From Cryptomeria japonica (Eukaryota; Streptophyta; Pinopsida; Cupressales; Cupressaceae): a DNA stretch of 64,000 nucleotides. The stretch spans positions 660,340,438 to 660,404,437 of the forward strand of contig NC_081414.1 of assembly GCF_030272615.1 (NCBI RefSeq), read 5' to 3'. The position numbers and the translations under genes are program-made. Below are positions 11,743-24,576 of the stretch, one piece after another; position 1 is the stretch's first letter; each line of letters opens with the position of its first letter. The notes under the pieces are model-generated. The model saw nothing but the letters and a program-made list of their open reading frames with translations, was not told the origin of the DNA and did not search any database.

Positions 11743-14700
11743 TACTCCCCATGAGTTTTTGAACTCAAGTTCCCACTTGAGTCAAGTTTATCAAGTGAAG
11801 ATCCATGATTGTGGCTATGCTCTTCAGTCATCCATGTGGCATCAATGGTGGGGAGTCCTTTCCACTTTACCAGGTACTACAAATATGTCTTCTTCCTGGT
11901 TTTTTTTAGAATCTTAGAATCCAAGATCTTTTCCAACTCAACCAGCTTGCTTTGAGGAAGGTTGGTGACATAGTCTTCTTGGTCATGAAAGATTTGATCA
12001 TTAGAAGTACCTGCACCTTCAGAAGGACCTGCAACAATGTCAATACCTACATCACCTTTATAAGAGGTCAAATCACAAATATTGAAAATCAGAGAAATTT
12101 GCAAAGTAGGAGGAAGAGAAATCTCATAGGCGTTGTCACCCATCTTGTTCAAAATGGTGCATGGCCCCACTTTCTTCATATGCAACTTGGAATATCTACC
12201 CTTAGGCAATCTTTCCTTCCTGAGATATGCCCAAACTTTGTCTCCAATTCTGAAATGTACTTCCTTTCTCTTTTTATCAGCATGGGCTTTGTACTTTTGA
12301 GTAGTATTTTGAAGGGTTTGTTTCACCTCTTCCTGCACTTTTGCTATCAAATCTGCAAGTTCCTCTCCTTGTGCACTAATTTTGAAATCAGATGGTAGGT
12401 CTACCAAGTCTAAGGGATCCCGAGGATGCATGCCAAACACTATTTGAAAAGGAGTCTTCCCTGTTGACCGATTTAGAGAGTCATTGAATGCAAACTCTGC
12501 TTGAGGGAGTACCATCTCCCAATTCTGATTGTATTTGTTTGTTAGGCATCTAAGTAGATTACCTAATGACCTATTCACCACTTCTGATTGGTCATTAGTT
12601 TGTGGGTGATATGCAGAACTATAGGTCAGATTTGTGCCCAATTTCCTGAACAAAGTTCTCCAAAAATGGCCTTGAAACTTCACATCTCTATCTGAGACAA
12701 TTGTTTTTGGTAACCCATGAATTCTGACCACTTCTTTGAAGAAGAGATGGGCAATATGTGAAGCATCATTTGTGCTTTTACAAGGTACAAAATGTGCCAT
12801 CTTGTTGAACCTGTCCACAATGACAAAAACACTATCATACCCTTGCTTACTCCTAGGCAATCCCATTACAAAATCCATTGAGATTGATTCCCAAGGTCTA
12901 GAAGGTATTGGTAAGGGCTGATACAATCCTTGATTGGTTGACACACCTTTTGCTTGCTGACATATTGTACAAGTTTGAACAAACTTTTTGACATCATTTG
13001 TCATTTTAGGCCAAAAATAACTCCTTTTAACTAGATCTAGAGTTTTATCAATACCAAAGTGACCACTCATGCCACCACAATGTTTTTCCTTGATAATATT
13101 AGACCTCATTGAACATTTAGGAATACAAAGTTGAGATCCTTTAAATAATAAACCATCTTGAATGAGGAAATCTAAAAAATCAGTGTGATATTTACCCACA
13201 AGTTTAGAGCAAACCTCAAAAGCTTCACCAAAATTTGAATCACCTGCATAGAGAGTCTTCAAGGCATCAATACCAATGCTTTGAAGTTGGATTTATTGAA
13301 CCAAACCCACTCTTCTACTTAATGCATCAACCACTTTGTTGGCTTGACCCTTTTTGTGCTTGATAGTGAAAGTATAGGCTTGAAGTTGCTCCATCCATTT
13401 GATGTGTTTAACACTTAGTTTCTCTTGTGAGTTCAGGTAGCTAAGAGCATGATTATCTGTGAAAACCACAAACTCCTTTGGTAGAAGGTAGTGTCTCCAT
13501 TTTTTCAATGCTTGAACCATTGCATAGAGTTCAAGGTCATAAGTAGAATACTTCTTCTTGGCCTCATTGAGTTTTTCTGAAAAGAAAGCAATAGGTCTGT
13601 TTTCTTGGCTTAGGACAGCCCCTATAGCCAAGTTGCTAGCATCTGTTTCAACTATAAACACTTTGCCAAAATCAGGCAAGGTTAGAATAGGATATTGTGC
13701 CACCCTATTCTTCAAATATTGAAAAGCCTCATTGGCTGCATTAGTCCATACAAACTTAGTTTTTCTACCACCTTTAATTGTATCCAACAATGGAGCACAA
13801 ATACGATTGAAATTTTTAATAAACTTCCTATAAAAGGTGGCTAATCCATGAAAACTTCTCACATCACCTAGATTCTTTGGTTGAGGCCAACTTACAATGG
13901 CTTCTACCTTTCTTGGATCCATCTTTAGTGTGCCTTGAGAGATGACAAAGCCCAAAAATGTGAGCTCCTTTTGCATGAAGATACACTTCTCTAGATTGAT
14001 GATTAGTTTGTGCTCATGAAGCTTCCTTATAACCTGCTCCAAATGATTAATATGCTCTTATAAAGTGCTGCTAAAAATTAGAATATCATCAAGATATATA
14101 ACCACAAACTTACCATTGAAATCTTTGAAGATTTCATTCATCAACCTCATGAATATGCTTGGAGCATTGCTCAAACCAAAAGGCATGACAAGCCATTCAT
14201 ACAAACCATATGTTGTCTTGAATGTAGTCTTCCATTCATCTCCCGGTCTAATCCTTATTTGGTGATAACCAAATTTGAGATCAATTTTAGAGAAGTAGCA
14301 AGCATTACCAAGTTGATCCATTAGGTCCTCCATCCTTGGAATTGGGAACCTATATCTTATAGTGATCTTGTTTATAGCCCTGCTATCAGTGCATAACCTC
14401 CATTTCCCATCTTTCTTGGGTGCTAATACTACTGGTACGGCACAAGGGCTAAGACTCTTTTGAATGAGTCCCTTGTTCAACATCTCATGAACTTGTCTTG
14501 AGATCTCAGCATTCTGATTGGGTGTCATCTTGTATGGTGCCTTGTTGGGCAATGATGCACTAGGAATCAAATCAATTTGATGGCAAACATCTCTAAAGGG
14601 TGGGAGGGTAGAGGGAAACTCACTTGTGTTGACTTCCTTGTACTTGTCAAGCAAACCTTTCACAACATTGGGAATAGGTGCTATAGGATCAGATTCATCT

Positions 14701-16379
14701 TTGTCCTTGGGTTTCACAACCAAAACAAAACTCTCTTCTTGAGACTCTTTCAATGTTTTTACCATCTCTTTCTCACCAATTACTATGACTGTGGGTTCTT
14801 TCTCTGCCTTAGTGTCAGGCAATGGTTTCATTATATAGGTGACTCCATCTTTTACAATGGTGTAGGTGTTCTTCCTACAACTATAAGTGGCATCCATGTC
14901 ATATTTCCATGGCCTCCCTAGTAGAAGATGGCGAGCATCCATCTCTACAATATCACATAAAACTTTGTCCTTAAAATCACCTAAAGAGAACTCAACCATG
15001 GTTTGATTAGTCACAAGGGTTTGCTGCCCCTTAGTAAGCCAAGAAACATGATAAGGAAAAGGATGAGCAGATTTAGTTAGTCCAAGTTTATCTACCATTT
15101 CTCTAGAAACCAAATTTTCAGTTGAACCAGAATCTATGAGTAGGTTACACACTTTACCTTGGCACCTTATCCTTGTCCTGAAGAGATTCTTCCTTTGGGG
15201 GGGTTCTTGGGTGTGGGGAACTTGTAGGAAGGCGTGCCTCATCATTAGGACCGTACCTTCTTCAGCATCAAGTTCATGTCTCTCCTCTTGGACCACTTGA
15301 GTTCTTCTTTCACCTTGGTTGTTGTTGTTGTTTCCTCTCTCAGGGCACCTTCCAGCATGGTGTCCTAACTGATTACAATTGAAGCATTTGAGGGGTTCAT
15401 TTTATCTCCCTCTTCCTCTACCAAAAGGTCTTCTCCCTCTAGAGTTTCCTCTACCACCATAGTCACCTTGTTCTTTGTTTCCTTGGGACTGCTCCCAAGA
15501 TTTGCTATCATTACTTGATTGCCCTTTACTCCAAAAATTGCTCTTGACTTTGGAGTTCTTGTTGAAATTGTTGCCTTTACCCTTGCTGCCTTGGTCTTGC
15601 CTCCTCTTCAACTTATCTTCCACTTTAAGTGCCAATTGGTAGCACTGTTGTACTATGGTGGGGGTACATAAATTCAACTCATCTTGGATATTCATTTTCA
15701 AGCCATTCAAGTACCTGGCTAACCTTTCACTTTCCCTTTCCATGGTCTTGGACTTCAAACACAACTTTTGGAACTCCACAGTGTATGTGTTGATGTCCAT
15801 GTCCTTTTGCCTGAGATTTTGCCTCCTTCTATGAAGTTGAACTTCATAATCTGGAGGGATATAGGCCTCATGTATCTTGGCCTTCATGGTTTTCCAAGAG
15901 GTAATCAAACTCTTGTCCTCTTTCACCCTTTCTCCTTGAAGAAAGTTCCACCATGTCAAAGCTCCACCTTTCATCTTGGACTTCGCTATCTTGACCCTCT
16001 AACTTTCAGGGATCTCTTCACAATCAAAGAAACAATCTAGGGCATCAACCCATTCAGTGACCACATTAGGGTCCATCTTGCCATTGAAGGAAGGCAAGTC
16101 AAGCTTACTATCAGTGGTTCTCCTTGCCACTATCTTGAGGGCATTAACAAAGTACCTTTGGTCTGCAGGAACATCATCAGCATCATCCTGCCACAAGGGT
16201 TCTTCCTCTTCTTCACCCCTCTCTCCAAGGTCTTCTCCTTGTCTCCTCTCATTAAGCTTCTGGTTAAGACTATTTACTTGATTCATTAGGGATTGCACCC
16301 TCTTTTCCAATTCAACATTTGTCATGTGGTGTGGGAGCCTTTCATTGTTATTATCTCCATCTGCATTATTCTCTGACAT
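11712..16379 (-). pseudogene. CHR1 gag-pol polyprotein with chromodomain
   Basis: One frame of 1,556 codons from ATG 16379 to TGA 11712, broken by five stops at 15999, 15402, 14058, 13293 and 11877 and by no frameshift. Order: Gag with N-terminal coiled coil; RGRGR-rich linker; CCHC knuckle CFNCNQLGHHAGRC (about 15390-15345); protease LLIDSGSTENLVS; RT with [10 protein letters not shown] (about 14070-14100); RNase H TDASNLAIGAVLSQ; integrase HHCC zinc finger (HFGIDKT ... CTICQQAKG); core with VDRFNKMAH, VSDRDVKF and QSEVVNRSLG, so D, D and E are all present; then a chromodomain (YLVKWKGLPTIDATWM) close to the LTR. Each stop could arise from CAG or CAA by one C-to-T change, though the ancestral codons are not proven. 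Typical chromovirus length. Confidence 0.92.
11743..11756 (-). promoter_or_regulatory. CHR1 polypurine tract (weak)
   Basis: Minus-strand ACTCATGGGGAGTA lies directly before the LTR start. It is short and impure for a PPT and overlaps the coding frame. Confidence 0.5.
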
Positions 16380-16406
16380 CTTTCACTCCTTAGGTTCAAA
16401 ACCTAA

Positions 16407-16418
16407 GCTCTGATACCA
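16407..16418 (-). promoter_or_regulatory. CHR1 primer binding site, initiator Met tRNA type
   Basis: Minus-strand TGGTATCAGAGC two bases inside the 5' LTR end, the classic plant retroelement site complementary to initiator methionine tRNA. Confidence 0.92.
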
Positions 16419-16420
16419 CT

Positions 16421-17968
16421 TGATGCAAATGCTAAGTTAGGTGAGTGCAATTCAAGACAAAACTGTCACAATAGGCCACCAAGGAAACCCAAAATATCCT
16501 ACCAACTAGACTTACACCTTAAATATTCTCTTCAATTAATCATAAACAACATTCTGGACCCTAAGGATAACATTGACAAGATCTTAGGATCAAAAGTTGA
16601 AAACTGCTCAAGCCTACTCAAACCTGTTGGACACCAAACTTGGCTTCAAGTTAGAATTTTGACAAAACAGTGAGTAGAGATCAAACCAAATGGTCAAGGT
16701 GGATTAAAATTCCCATACAAACATGCTCAAGGTGTGGTGACACAACAAACTGATCAATCCAACAAGGTTCCTTTGTAAAACCCCAAAATCCTTGTATACT
16801 CAAGGGGACTTATCAAAACAACTTTGCAAACTTGCAAATGACCAACAAAAAAAAATGTATATCCAAATACCCTTTATTGAGAAAGGTCTAAATCCAAAAG
16901 GAGGTGGTCTGGAAAACAAAGGAGATCTGCTGCCCTTCACAAATGCAAGTAGGCCTAATTAGGCTTAAGGAGATGGGTTTGTGAAGAAAGTGTATGAAAT
17001 TTGATTGATCAAAAAGTTTTCCCAATTGAAAAAGTTTTTTCCACACCCAAATTGACCAAATCCAGGAGTTTTTGCATTGGTTCAACCCCTATTTTGTTTT
17101 ATCACCAATTTTGCATTTTGAAACTAGGTTGTCACATGAGAATGCCAACCTAAAAATCAAAGCAAATGCCAAAAACACCTACCAACCTGAAAATTTCTTC
17201 CAGAATAAATGAGTACATATACAAACCTCTCATTCCACCAAGTTTTAGAATTTTTGTACGGTGGCCATGAGAGGAAATGCAAAAATAGGTCAAAACCCTA
17301 GGTTTAGGAGGGTTTCAAAACTGTTTTTAGTAAAAATGCAATAACTTTCGAACCAGAGCACTTAGAGACCTCAAATAAAAAGAAAAAGAAAGGTAAGAGG
17401 CCCCTCAATCTGAATCCATAAGTTATAACCTCACAATAGTCCAAAAATAATCCTTACAAGAGCAAAAACGTGACTGTTTGTAGGAAAACAAGGTTTTTTA
17501 TTGATTGCCAAATGAAAATTTACATCAACTCCTTCATCACCCACCTGAAAGGGCTTATGAAGGCCTCCCCCATCAGTTACAACCAATTTTTGAACTAACT
17601 AGCAAATGGGGAAGGATATTTTCTTACAAACAAAAAGTTGTCAAGTGTTGTGATGACAACATTGACACTTTTTGACAATTTTTGCTCAAAAGCACTTAAA
17701 AGTGCAAACTAACTTTCTAAATCCTACCAATGGTCATGAAGGACCAATTTATTGCCAAAAACAATAAAATAACTCAAAACTAAAGTTTTATGATGCTTTG
17801 ACCATAGTTGACCAAGTGGCTCATAAATTGCCAAACTTGGGACTAGGCCTCACAAATGGATCAAAAACAAGACCAATGACTCCTAGCATGAAATAAACAA
17901 TCCAAGACTTCTTAGGAGTCATAAAAAGGTAGGATTATCAAGTTTTTTAAGTTTTGGCTCCTTCACCA
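16421..17968 (-). repeat. CHR1 5' LTR
   Basis: Partner of 10194-11742. Minus-strand start TGGTGAAGGAGCC, end TTAGCATTTGCATCA. Followed on the plus strand by AGAAG, the right copy of the target duplication. Confidence 0.92.
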
Positions 17969-17973
17969 AGAAG

Positions 17974-18721
17974 GGATAATAGGAGGATTAGGTTGCCTAT
18001 TGTTTTCTCATATTATATGTGTGGGAAACTGAATTGTAACTCTCTTGAGTGATTTGTTTAGCATACTCATAAGGAATCCTAGTAGGATATCCTCATTGCA
18101 TAGTAATAACTAGTTTTTTAGGAGTGAAAAAGGCATCTTTAGTATAACCATCTTGAACCACAAAGAGATGCATCTTAAGAGGTTGAGAATTTCAAGGAGG
18201 ACTAGAACCTTGAACAGTGAAGAGGGGTTTATCAAGTGTTTCAGAACCATTCACATGTATCATATTGATCAAATAGGATTTGGGAATATGTGAGGAAGTT
18301 CTAGTAGAGCTAAAATCATCAAGTGATTCATAAAGATAATTATCAACCTTAAACATTTTTTCATGAATAGTTTTTTTTTAGATTAAATGAAAGGGAAATT
18401 CTCAGAGAGGGGAGTATTAATGATATTAAACCCTTGTAACCTAAGATCATTCTCTTGTTCCAAAGTATCCTTAGAAGGGGTGTACATTTTAGGAGAAGGA
18501 TCAATATTATTCATATGATGGGGATCATTGATAGAAGTGTTTATAGTCTCTTTTTGCACCAAAATTTTATCATAGATAGGATCAAATTTGGGAGAGGAAT
18601 TAGCATCGGTCAATAATGCTTCATCCCTAGAGGGAAGGCTATTGAAAGAAGGTATAGTGTGACTAGGAAAGGTAGTAATCATATCATCCTCTATCACCAA
18701 ACAATCCACGTGGGGGAGGTA
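17974..18721 (-). pseudogene. TAT1 gag-region fragment between CHR1 and COP1
   Basis: The minus-strand frame resumes where 10193 left off. It contains phrases such as PLKMHLFVVQDGYTKDAFF and, in the open stretch 18383-18724, an acidic, Ser/Pro-rich segment with LPSRDEALLTDANSSPKFDP. A related phrase, LPSKEEALINSVIPSPKIGP, occurs in the other fragment at 26058-26417, so this part of TAT1 probably carried an internal repeat. Function of this linker is unknown. Many stops. Confidence 0.5.
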
Positions 18722-18726
18722 CACTC
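18722..18726. repeat. COP1 target duplication, left copy
   Basis: CACTC at 18722-18726 is repeated exactly at 25891-25895. Confidence 0.85.
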
Positions 18727-20020
18727 TATTGGCATTATGGATGAATTGATTATGTGTGGCATTGATGTTTTGTCATTGATGTCAAAACTAGTTGTTACTG
18801 ACAGACAGTTTTACACTGGCTGATATGGATGGTTACTGGCAGATAGGTTACTGGTATAAGATACAGTGTTACCAGCAAGAGAGATTATCTATTGGAAATG
18901 TTCGACATGTTTGGATCAATGAAGTATATTGGATTTCATGAGTTATATGCTCAATCAGCATGTTTTGGTCAGTTGGTATTGGCTTGGTAATTGGATGTTA
19001 TCATACACTCTGGTAAACCCTTACTGGCACTGGTTTAAAGCTTTCTTGATAGAACTTTCAATGAGGAATCATGGTAGGATGCACAATTAGTGTTGGTGCA
19101 GCTTCCTCGAGGATTTCAGAATGCTGAAGATGTTCATTGATCATGTTTCAATTGCTTGAAGATATTTCTTTGGCGTGATGGACCCAGAATAGGTCTGGTA
19201 CCAATCTAGGTTATGGACCGGTATCATGTTAGCGTATACTATAAATGTTACTTGGATGATTCGAGATGTTTTTATTGTTTCTGTCTTAAGATGGCATGGC
19301 ATATCATTGTAATAAGGCATTATGTAATGATTTTATTATAATATCTTTAGGTGGCTGACCTGATTGGTTTAGGCCTTCGGGTTTGTATAAATAAGAGGTG
19401 GAAACTCTTTGTAAAGTATCATGGTTATTGAAAAGGTCATGATCAAAGAATGTAATGTGCGAATATTGTAATATCATTTAGGCAGAGGAGTTGATTGATC
19501 ATTGGTGATCAGATTGGTTTCAAAAGAGGATTTAGTCCTCTAACATTGAGCTTAACCAGGACTGTAATCAAACATAGTAGATGCTATTTCTAGTAGTTCA
19601 CTCTATTGGATTGTTGTCCATTTATCTTGAGAAGTTTGTAGCCTCTCTATATTCAGTGAGACTCTTTTGTAATGAGCAGTACACTCTAGGCAGTGTGCCT
19701 TCCTGCAAGTGCAGGCCCCTCATTGTAACACATACTTTCTGCAGAAGTATCATCTGACTGTGGGTAGGCTTCCCACCATGGTTTTTCCCTTTCCAGGTTT
19801 TCCATGTACAAATCATGGTTTTATGAGGTATGGTTGCTTTGCATTGATTATCTGGTTAATTGTTAAGTTGTATTGTTTATCGGTATCTATTTTTACCAGC
19901 ATCTGTTTGTGCTTTACCGGTACTTGATCTGTTTAAGGTTATATTGTAGATTAAAAGTTATAATTTGTTAACAACTAATTCACCTACCCCCCTCTCAATT
20001 TTTCACTGGTTATCCTAACA
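18727..20020 (+). repeat. COP1 5' LTR
   Basis: 1,294 bp; starts TATTGGCATT (terminal TG mutated to TA) and ends TATCCTAACA. A TATA box (TATAAATA) lies at 19386-19393. A conserved 3' block reads CACCATGGTTTTTCCC, then a C-rich tract just before the end. Confidence 0.92.
19386..19393 (+). promoter_or_regulatory. COP1 LTR TATA box
   Basis: TATAAATA, preceded by GGGTTTG. The same site is found in the 3' LTR at 25254-25261 and as TATATATA in COP2 (31675 and 37491), so it is the likely core promoter of this LTR family. Confidence 0.6.
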
Positions 20021-20021
20021 A

Positions 20022-20034
20022 TCGGTATCAGAGC
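20022..20034 (+). promoter_or_regulatory. COP1 primer binding site
   Basis: TCGGTATCAGAGC just after the LTR, one substitution from the TGGTATCAGAGC initiator Met tRNA complement. Confidence 0.85.
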
Positions 20035-20078
20035 TTTGGTCCTCTTTTGTAGAAGCTTAACTGCTTGAGGTAGATCCT

Positions 20079-21142
20079 ATGGAAGCTAACACTTCTAATC
20101 CACCGGTAGCTATTTTCATAAGAGAAATCCCTAAACTTGATGGAACAAATTATGAGATATGGAAAATTCGAATGGAGACTCATCTTAGATGTCTTGGAAA
20201 GGATATTTGGGAGATCACTAAGAAAGGATACACACCTTATGATCTGGCATCCGGCAATCCTGCTCTTATAGACTTGGATAAGAATATTGAAAATGATTGC
20301 AGAGCTAGAGAAGCCCTCTTGTGTGCACTTATTGATCAATAGATTATGGGATTGACTGACAAATCATCGGCTAAGATTATATGGGACAAATTTTAAACTT
20401 TGAATGAAGGTGACCCTACTGTAAAAATTGCTAAACTTGATGGTTACTGGGTAAGGTATGAAAACTTGAAAATGCAAGAAAATGAAAGAATTGTTGTTTT
20501 TATGGAAAAAGTAAATGAGATTGTTATGGAATTCAATGTTGTAGAGGATTTCTAAGTGAAGATGAAATAGTTTCCAAAGTCTTGAGAGCCCTTCCATAGG
20601 CTTACAAGATGAAGGAAACTACAATTAATGAGCTAAGAACAATGGCAAACACTTTAGTCAATAGAGACATTGTGATTGGGAAATTATCTGCTTTTGAGCT
20701 TGAAGAATTTGGATCTTCTGGAGATGTGAGGTTTGAACTTTCTTTTCATTCATCATCATCAACATCTACTGGCAAATGTGATTGGAGAGTCCTATATGCA
20801 AAATAATTGGAAGACATGAGGAAAGAAGATGAAGAGCTTGAGAAACTTGAAGCCTTATTCGCTAGAAGAATACCCAAAGGTCCAACTGGAAGTAAGTATT
20901 AAGGAAAAGCACCTTTTAAATGTTTTTCATGTAATAAGATTGGTCATTTTGCATCTAGATGTCTTGAAAGGAATGCAAGGTTTGAGGAAAGAGTTAAGAA
21001 AACTTTTAAGCCTAACCCAAACAAATATAGATTCAAGAAAAGAAAAAATTTCTACATAGCAGATGAGGAAGGAGTAACTGATGACTCTGGAGATGAACCG
21101 GTAGAAGACTCTGGTAGTGGATCTAGAAATGGAAAGGAATGG
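20079..21142 (+). pseudogene. COP1 gag
   Basis: Starts at ATG 20079 (MEANTSNPPVAIFIREIPKLDG), a normal copia gag opening with the W/R core (YEIWKIRMETHLR, REALLCALIDQ). Stops occur after LIDQ (20340) and later, and the frame shifts near 20545, compared with COP2, which is open there. The second half includes the CCHC knuckle CFSCNKIGHFASRC near 20917-20960. Acidic linker after it leads to the protease. Nonfunctional. Confidence 0.85.
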
Positions 21143-24100
21143 GTGTTATATGCTTTGAAGGAAGATGAACCAGAACTGGCTATCAAAAATGAAGAGAAGG
21201 CCCTCGCAGCAAAAGTTGAAGATAAGGATGAATGGGTAATTGATAGTGGATGCTCACATCATATAATTGGAGATAAAAGGAAATTTATGTCCCTGCAAGA
21301 ATACAATGGTGGTCAAGTCAGATTTGGAGATGACAAAGCATGTATGATCAAAGGTAGAGGTATTATTTCTTTGGATGGCAAGCATAACATTGATAATGTC
21401 TATTATGTAGAAGGTTTAAGGCATAATCTTTTGAGTGTTGGTCAATTAGTTGATAAAGGTTTTCAACTTCCGTTTAAAGATAGAAAATGCAAAATCATTA
21501 ACAAGACTAGTTTGGAGATTGCAACTGGTATTCAAATAGGAAGTAACATCTTTCACCTAAACACTAGTAACAAGACATGTTTGATTTCTCATATTGATGA
21601 GAGTTGGCTATGGCATAAGAGGTTGTGTCATGTTAATTTTGATTGTATTGTTAAGATAAGTTCAACCAAGGCAGTCGGAGATATACCTAAAATTATGAAG
21701 CCTCATAATCTAGTATGTAAGGAATGTCAATTGGGTAAGCAAGTCAGAAGTTCTTTTAAAAGAATACATGATAAATTTAATGATGTACTTGATTTGATTC
21801 ACACTGACTTATGTGGTCCAGAAAGGACTAGAAGCTTTCAAGGTGATAGGTATTTCATGTTGATTATTAATGACTATTCTAGAATGATGTGGGTGACTTT
21901 TCAGAGGGAGAAGTCTAAAGCTTTTGATAAATTAAAGATCTTTAAAGCGAAGGTTGAAATAGAAACTGGATTGAAAATTAAATGTCTAAGATCAGATCAT
22001 AGTGGTGAGTTCACTTCTCATGAATCTAACAGTTATTGTGAGACAAATGGAATCAGGAGATAGCTATCTGCACCTAGGACTCCTCAACAAAATGGAGTAG
22101 TTGAAGGAAAGAACATAACTATTTTAGATGTAGCTAGATCTATGATGATGGAAGCCAAATTACCTCATATCTACTAGAGAGAAGAAGTGAGTACAACATT
22201 CTACACACTAAACATAGTTCACATCAAAGATGAAACCGGTAAGACCCCTTATGAACTATGGTTTGGACATACACCTACTGTTAAGTATTTCAAAAATTTT
22301 GGAAGTAAATTCTATATCAAAAGAGATGATTCAATTGGAAAGTTTGATCCTATATGTGATGAAGGGATATTTCTTGGTGATTCAATTCAGAGAAAAGCAT
22401 ATAGATGTTATAACAAAAGATTGCAGAAAATTGTGGAAAGTGCTAATGTGAAAGTGGATGAACAGTACAAAAATCATTCTATATCATATGATAGGGAACT
22501 GGCAGTGGAAATGATTATAACTAAATCAACAATGCCTCAACTGGTACAAGAAGCTGAAACAGTTACACTGGCATAGTCTAAACATTCAACTGTGACTGAT
22601 GATCAGAGTAGTGAACCTGAAGTTCAAAAGACTCCAAGGCATGTAAGATTAAATCATTCTGAAGATCAAATCATTGGAGATAGGCACAAGGGAGTAATGA
22701 CAAGAATAAAACTAGCAAATGAAGAGGTATGTCTTATTTCTCAAGTTGAATTGGTAACTGTTATTGAAGTTTGTAAGGATAAACATTGGTTAAGGGCTAT
22801 GGAAGATGAATTAGATCAAATAGAGAAGAATGAAACTTGGTCTTTAGTTTCTCGACCTAAAAATAAGAATGTTATTGGAACTAAATGGGTTTTTAGAAAT
22901 AAACTGAATGAGGATGGTCAATTTATAAGAAACAAGGCTATATTGGTTTGTAAAGGTTATTCTTAAATGGAAGGAATTGATTATGGTGAGATATTTGGAC
23001 CTGTAGCTAGAATTGAAGTTGTTAGACTATTTCTTGCCTATGCAGCTTATAAGAACTATAAGGTTTATCAAATGGATGTCAAATGTACATTTTTGAATGG
23101 TGAGCTTGAGGAAGAAGTTTACATTGAGCAACTCGATGGATTTTCACTGACGACAAAGACATGGTTTGCAGATTAAAGAAAACTTTATATGGTTTGAAAC
23201 AGGCTCCTAGAGCTTGGTATGCAAGGTTGGATAAATATCTTTTGAAGCTTGGTTTTACTAAAGGCAGTGCTGATAGTAATCTATATTATAAGATCACTGA
23301 CAATGATATTCTGATTATTGAAGTTTTTGTTGATGATATCATTTTTGGAGGAGAAGATAAACTGTGCATGGAATTTGCTAACAACATGAAAAATAAATTT
23401 GAAATGTCCATGATTGGTGAGATGAATTTCTTCTTAGGTTTGCAGATTACTCAAACTGACAAAGGCATTTTTATCTGTAAAACTAAGTATCTGAGGGAAT
23501 TGCTGAAAAAGTTTGGTATGAAGAACTCTAAACCGGTAAGTACTCCTATGGCTACAAATGAGAAATTATCTATCAAGGATACTTCACCGATAAATCTGAC
23601 AAGGTATAAATCTATGATTGGTGGTCTGTTATATCTAACTCAGACTTGACCTAACATTATGAATGTAGTAAGTATTGTTTCAAGATATCAAAGAAATCCT
23701 AAAGAAAATCATGAAAGTGCAATAAAGATAATATTTTGGTATTTGCAAGGAACAACAGAATATGGTTTATGGCATTCCAAAAATGATGATTTCACTTTAT
23801 GTTCATATACTGACTCAGATTGGGTGGGTGACACTAATGAGAGGAAGAGTGCTTCTCGTGGAGCTTTCTTTCTTGGAAAGAAACTAGTTTCATGGATAAG
23901 CAAAAAAAATCATGCATTTCTTTATCTACTGCAGAAGCCGAGTATGTTGCAGTGGCAACTAATTGCACTCAAGTTTTGTGGATGAAGCAAATGTTGAAAG
24001 ATATCAGGATAAATTACAGTGAACCAGTAGTTATCTACTGTGATAACTCTGCAGCTATTGACATGTCCAAGAATCTGGTATTTCACTCTGCTACTAAGCA

Positions 24101-24275
24101 TATTTCAATAAAGTATAACTTTCTGAAGGACAAGGTAGAAGCAAAGGAAGTTAAATTGGATTATTTGAACACTAAAGAACAGATTGTAGACATATTCACT
24201 AAATCATTGTTTAAGGAATCATTTAAATACTTGAGAGACAGGTTAGGGTTTTCAGCCCCTCCGATAGAGATGTGA
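21143..24275 (+). pseudogene. COP1 pol (protease, integrase, RT, RNase H)
   Basis: Protease WVIDSGCSHHIIGD near 21230; GAG-pre-integrase motif WLWHKRLCHVN near 21607; integrase HTDLCGPERT and RSDHSGEFTSHE, with PRTPQQNGVVEG after it, so the Asp residues are visible and the Glu of the usual VVER position reads [67 protein letters not shown] (catalytic VDD near 23330). RNase H: CSYTDSDWVGD, STAEAEYVA, YCDNSAAI, HISIKYNF. Stops at about 22063, 22175, 22574, 22964 and 23647; frame changes near 23150 and at an A-run near 23905. Ends at TGA 24273-24275. Confidence 0.9.
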
Positions 24276-24576
24276 TTGATGAATTTTATCATCAATTTGG
24301 TATGTATTATCAGAAACATTATTCATTCTGGCACTGATGAGTGGTTCTACTACTCAAGGGGCATAGTCAGCTTCGAGATTCAGAGGTTTATATCATTGCT
24401 TTGATATTTTTGTCAAATTTCTGGCATTGATGTCAAAGTGGGAGTGATAGTAATGTGAAAAATCATTCTGAGCCTTACAGAGATATCATTCAGAGGGGGA
24501 GAGCTATTGATTGTTGGTTGTCTTCCACAGGGGGAGACTTGTTTGGCATTTCTTGGTACTTAGATGTTTTTCACAT

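Larger units (their letters stand above)
10194..17968 (-). mobile_element. CHR1: near full-length Ty3/gypsy chromovirus
   Basis: About 7.8 kb on the minus strand with LTRs of 1548-1549 bp at 10194-11742 (3') and 16421-17968 (5'), a Met-type primer site, one long gag-pol frame, a chromodomain and a short PPT. The two LTRs differ by about 5-6 percent over the first 240 bp by eye, mostly transitions. It is inserted in the gag-protease part of TAT1. It is the best preserved gypsy element here and lacks frameshifts in its polyprotein. Confidence 0.92.

Noticed and set aside
11952-12398. 148-codon plus-strand ORF
   Set aside because: Antisense shadow of the CHR1 integrase.
14577-14921. 114-codon plus-strand ORF
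   Set aside because: Antisense shadow of the CHR1 protease-RT region.
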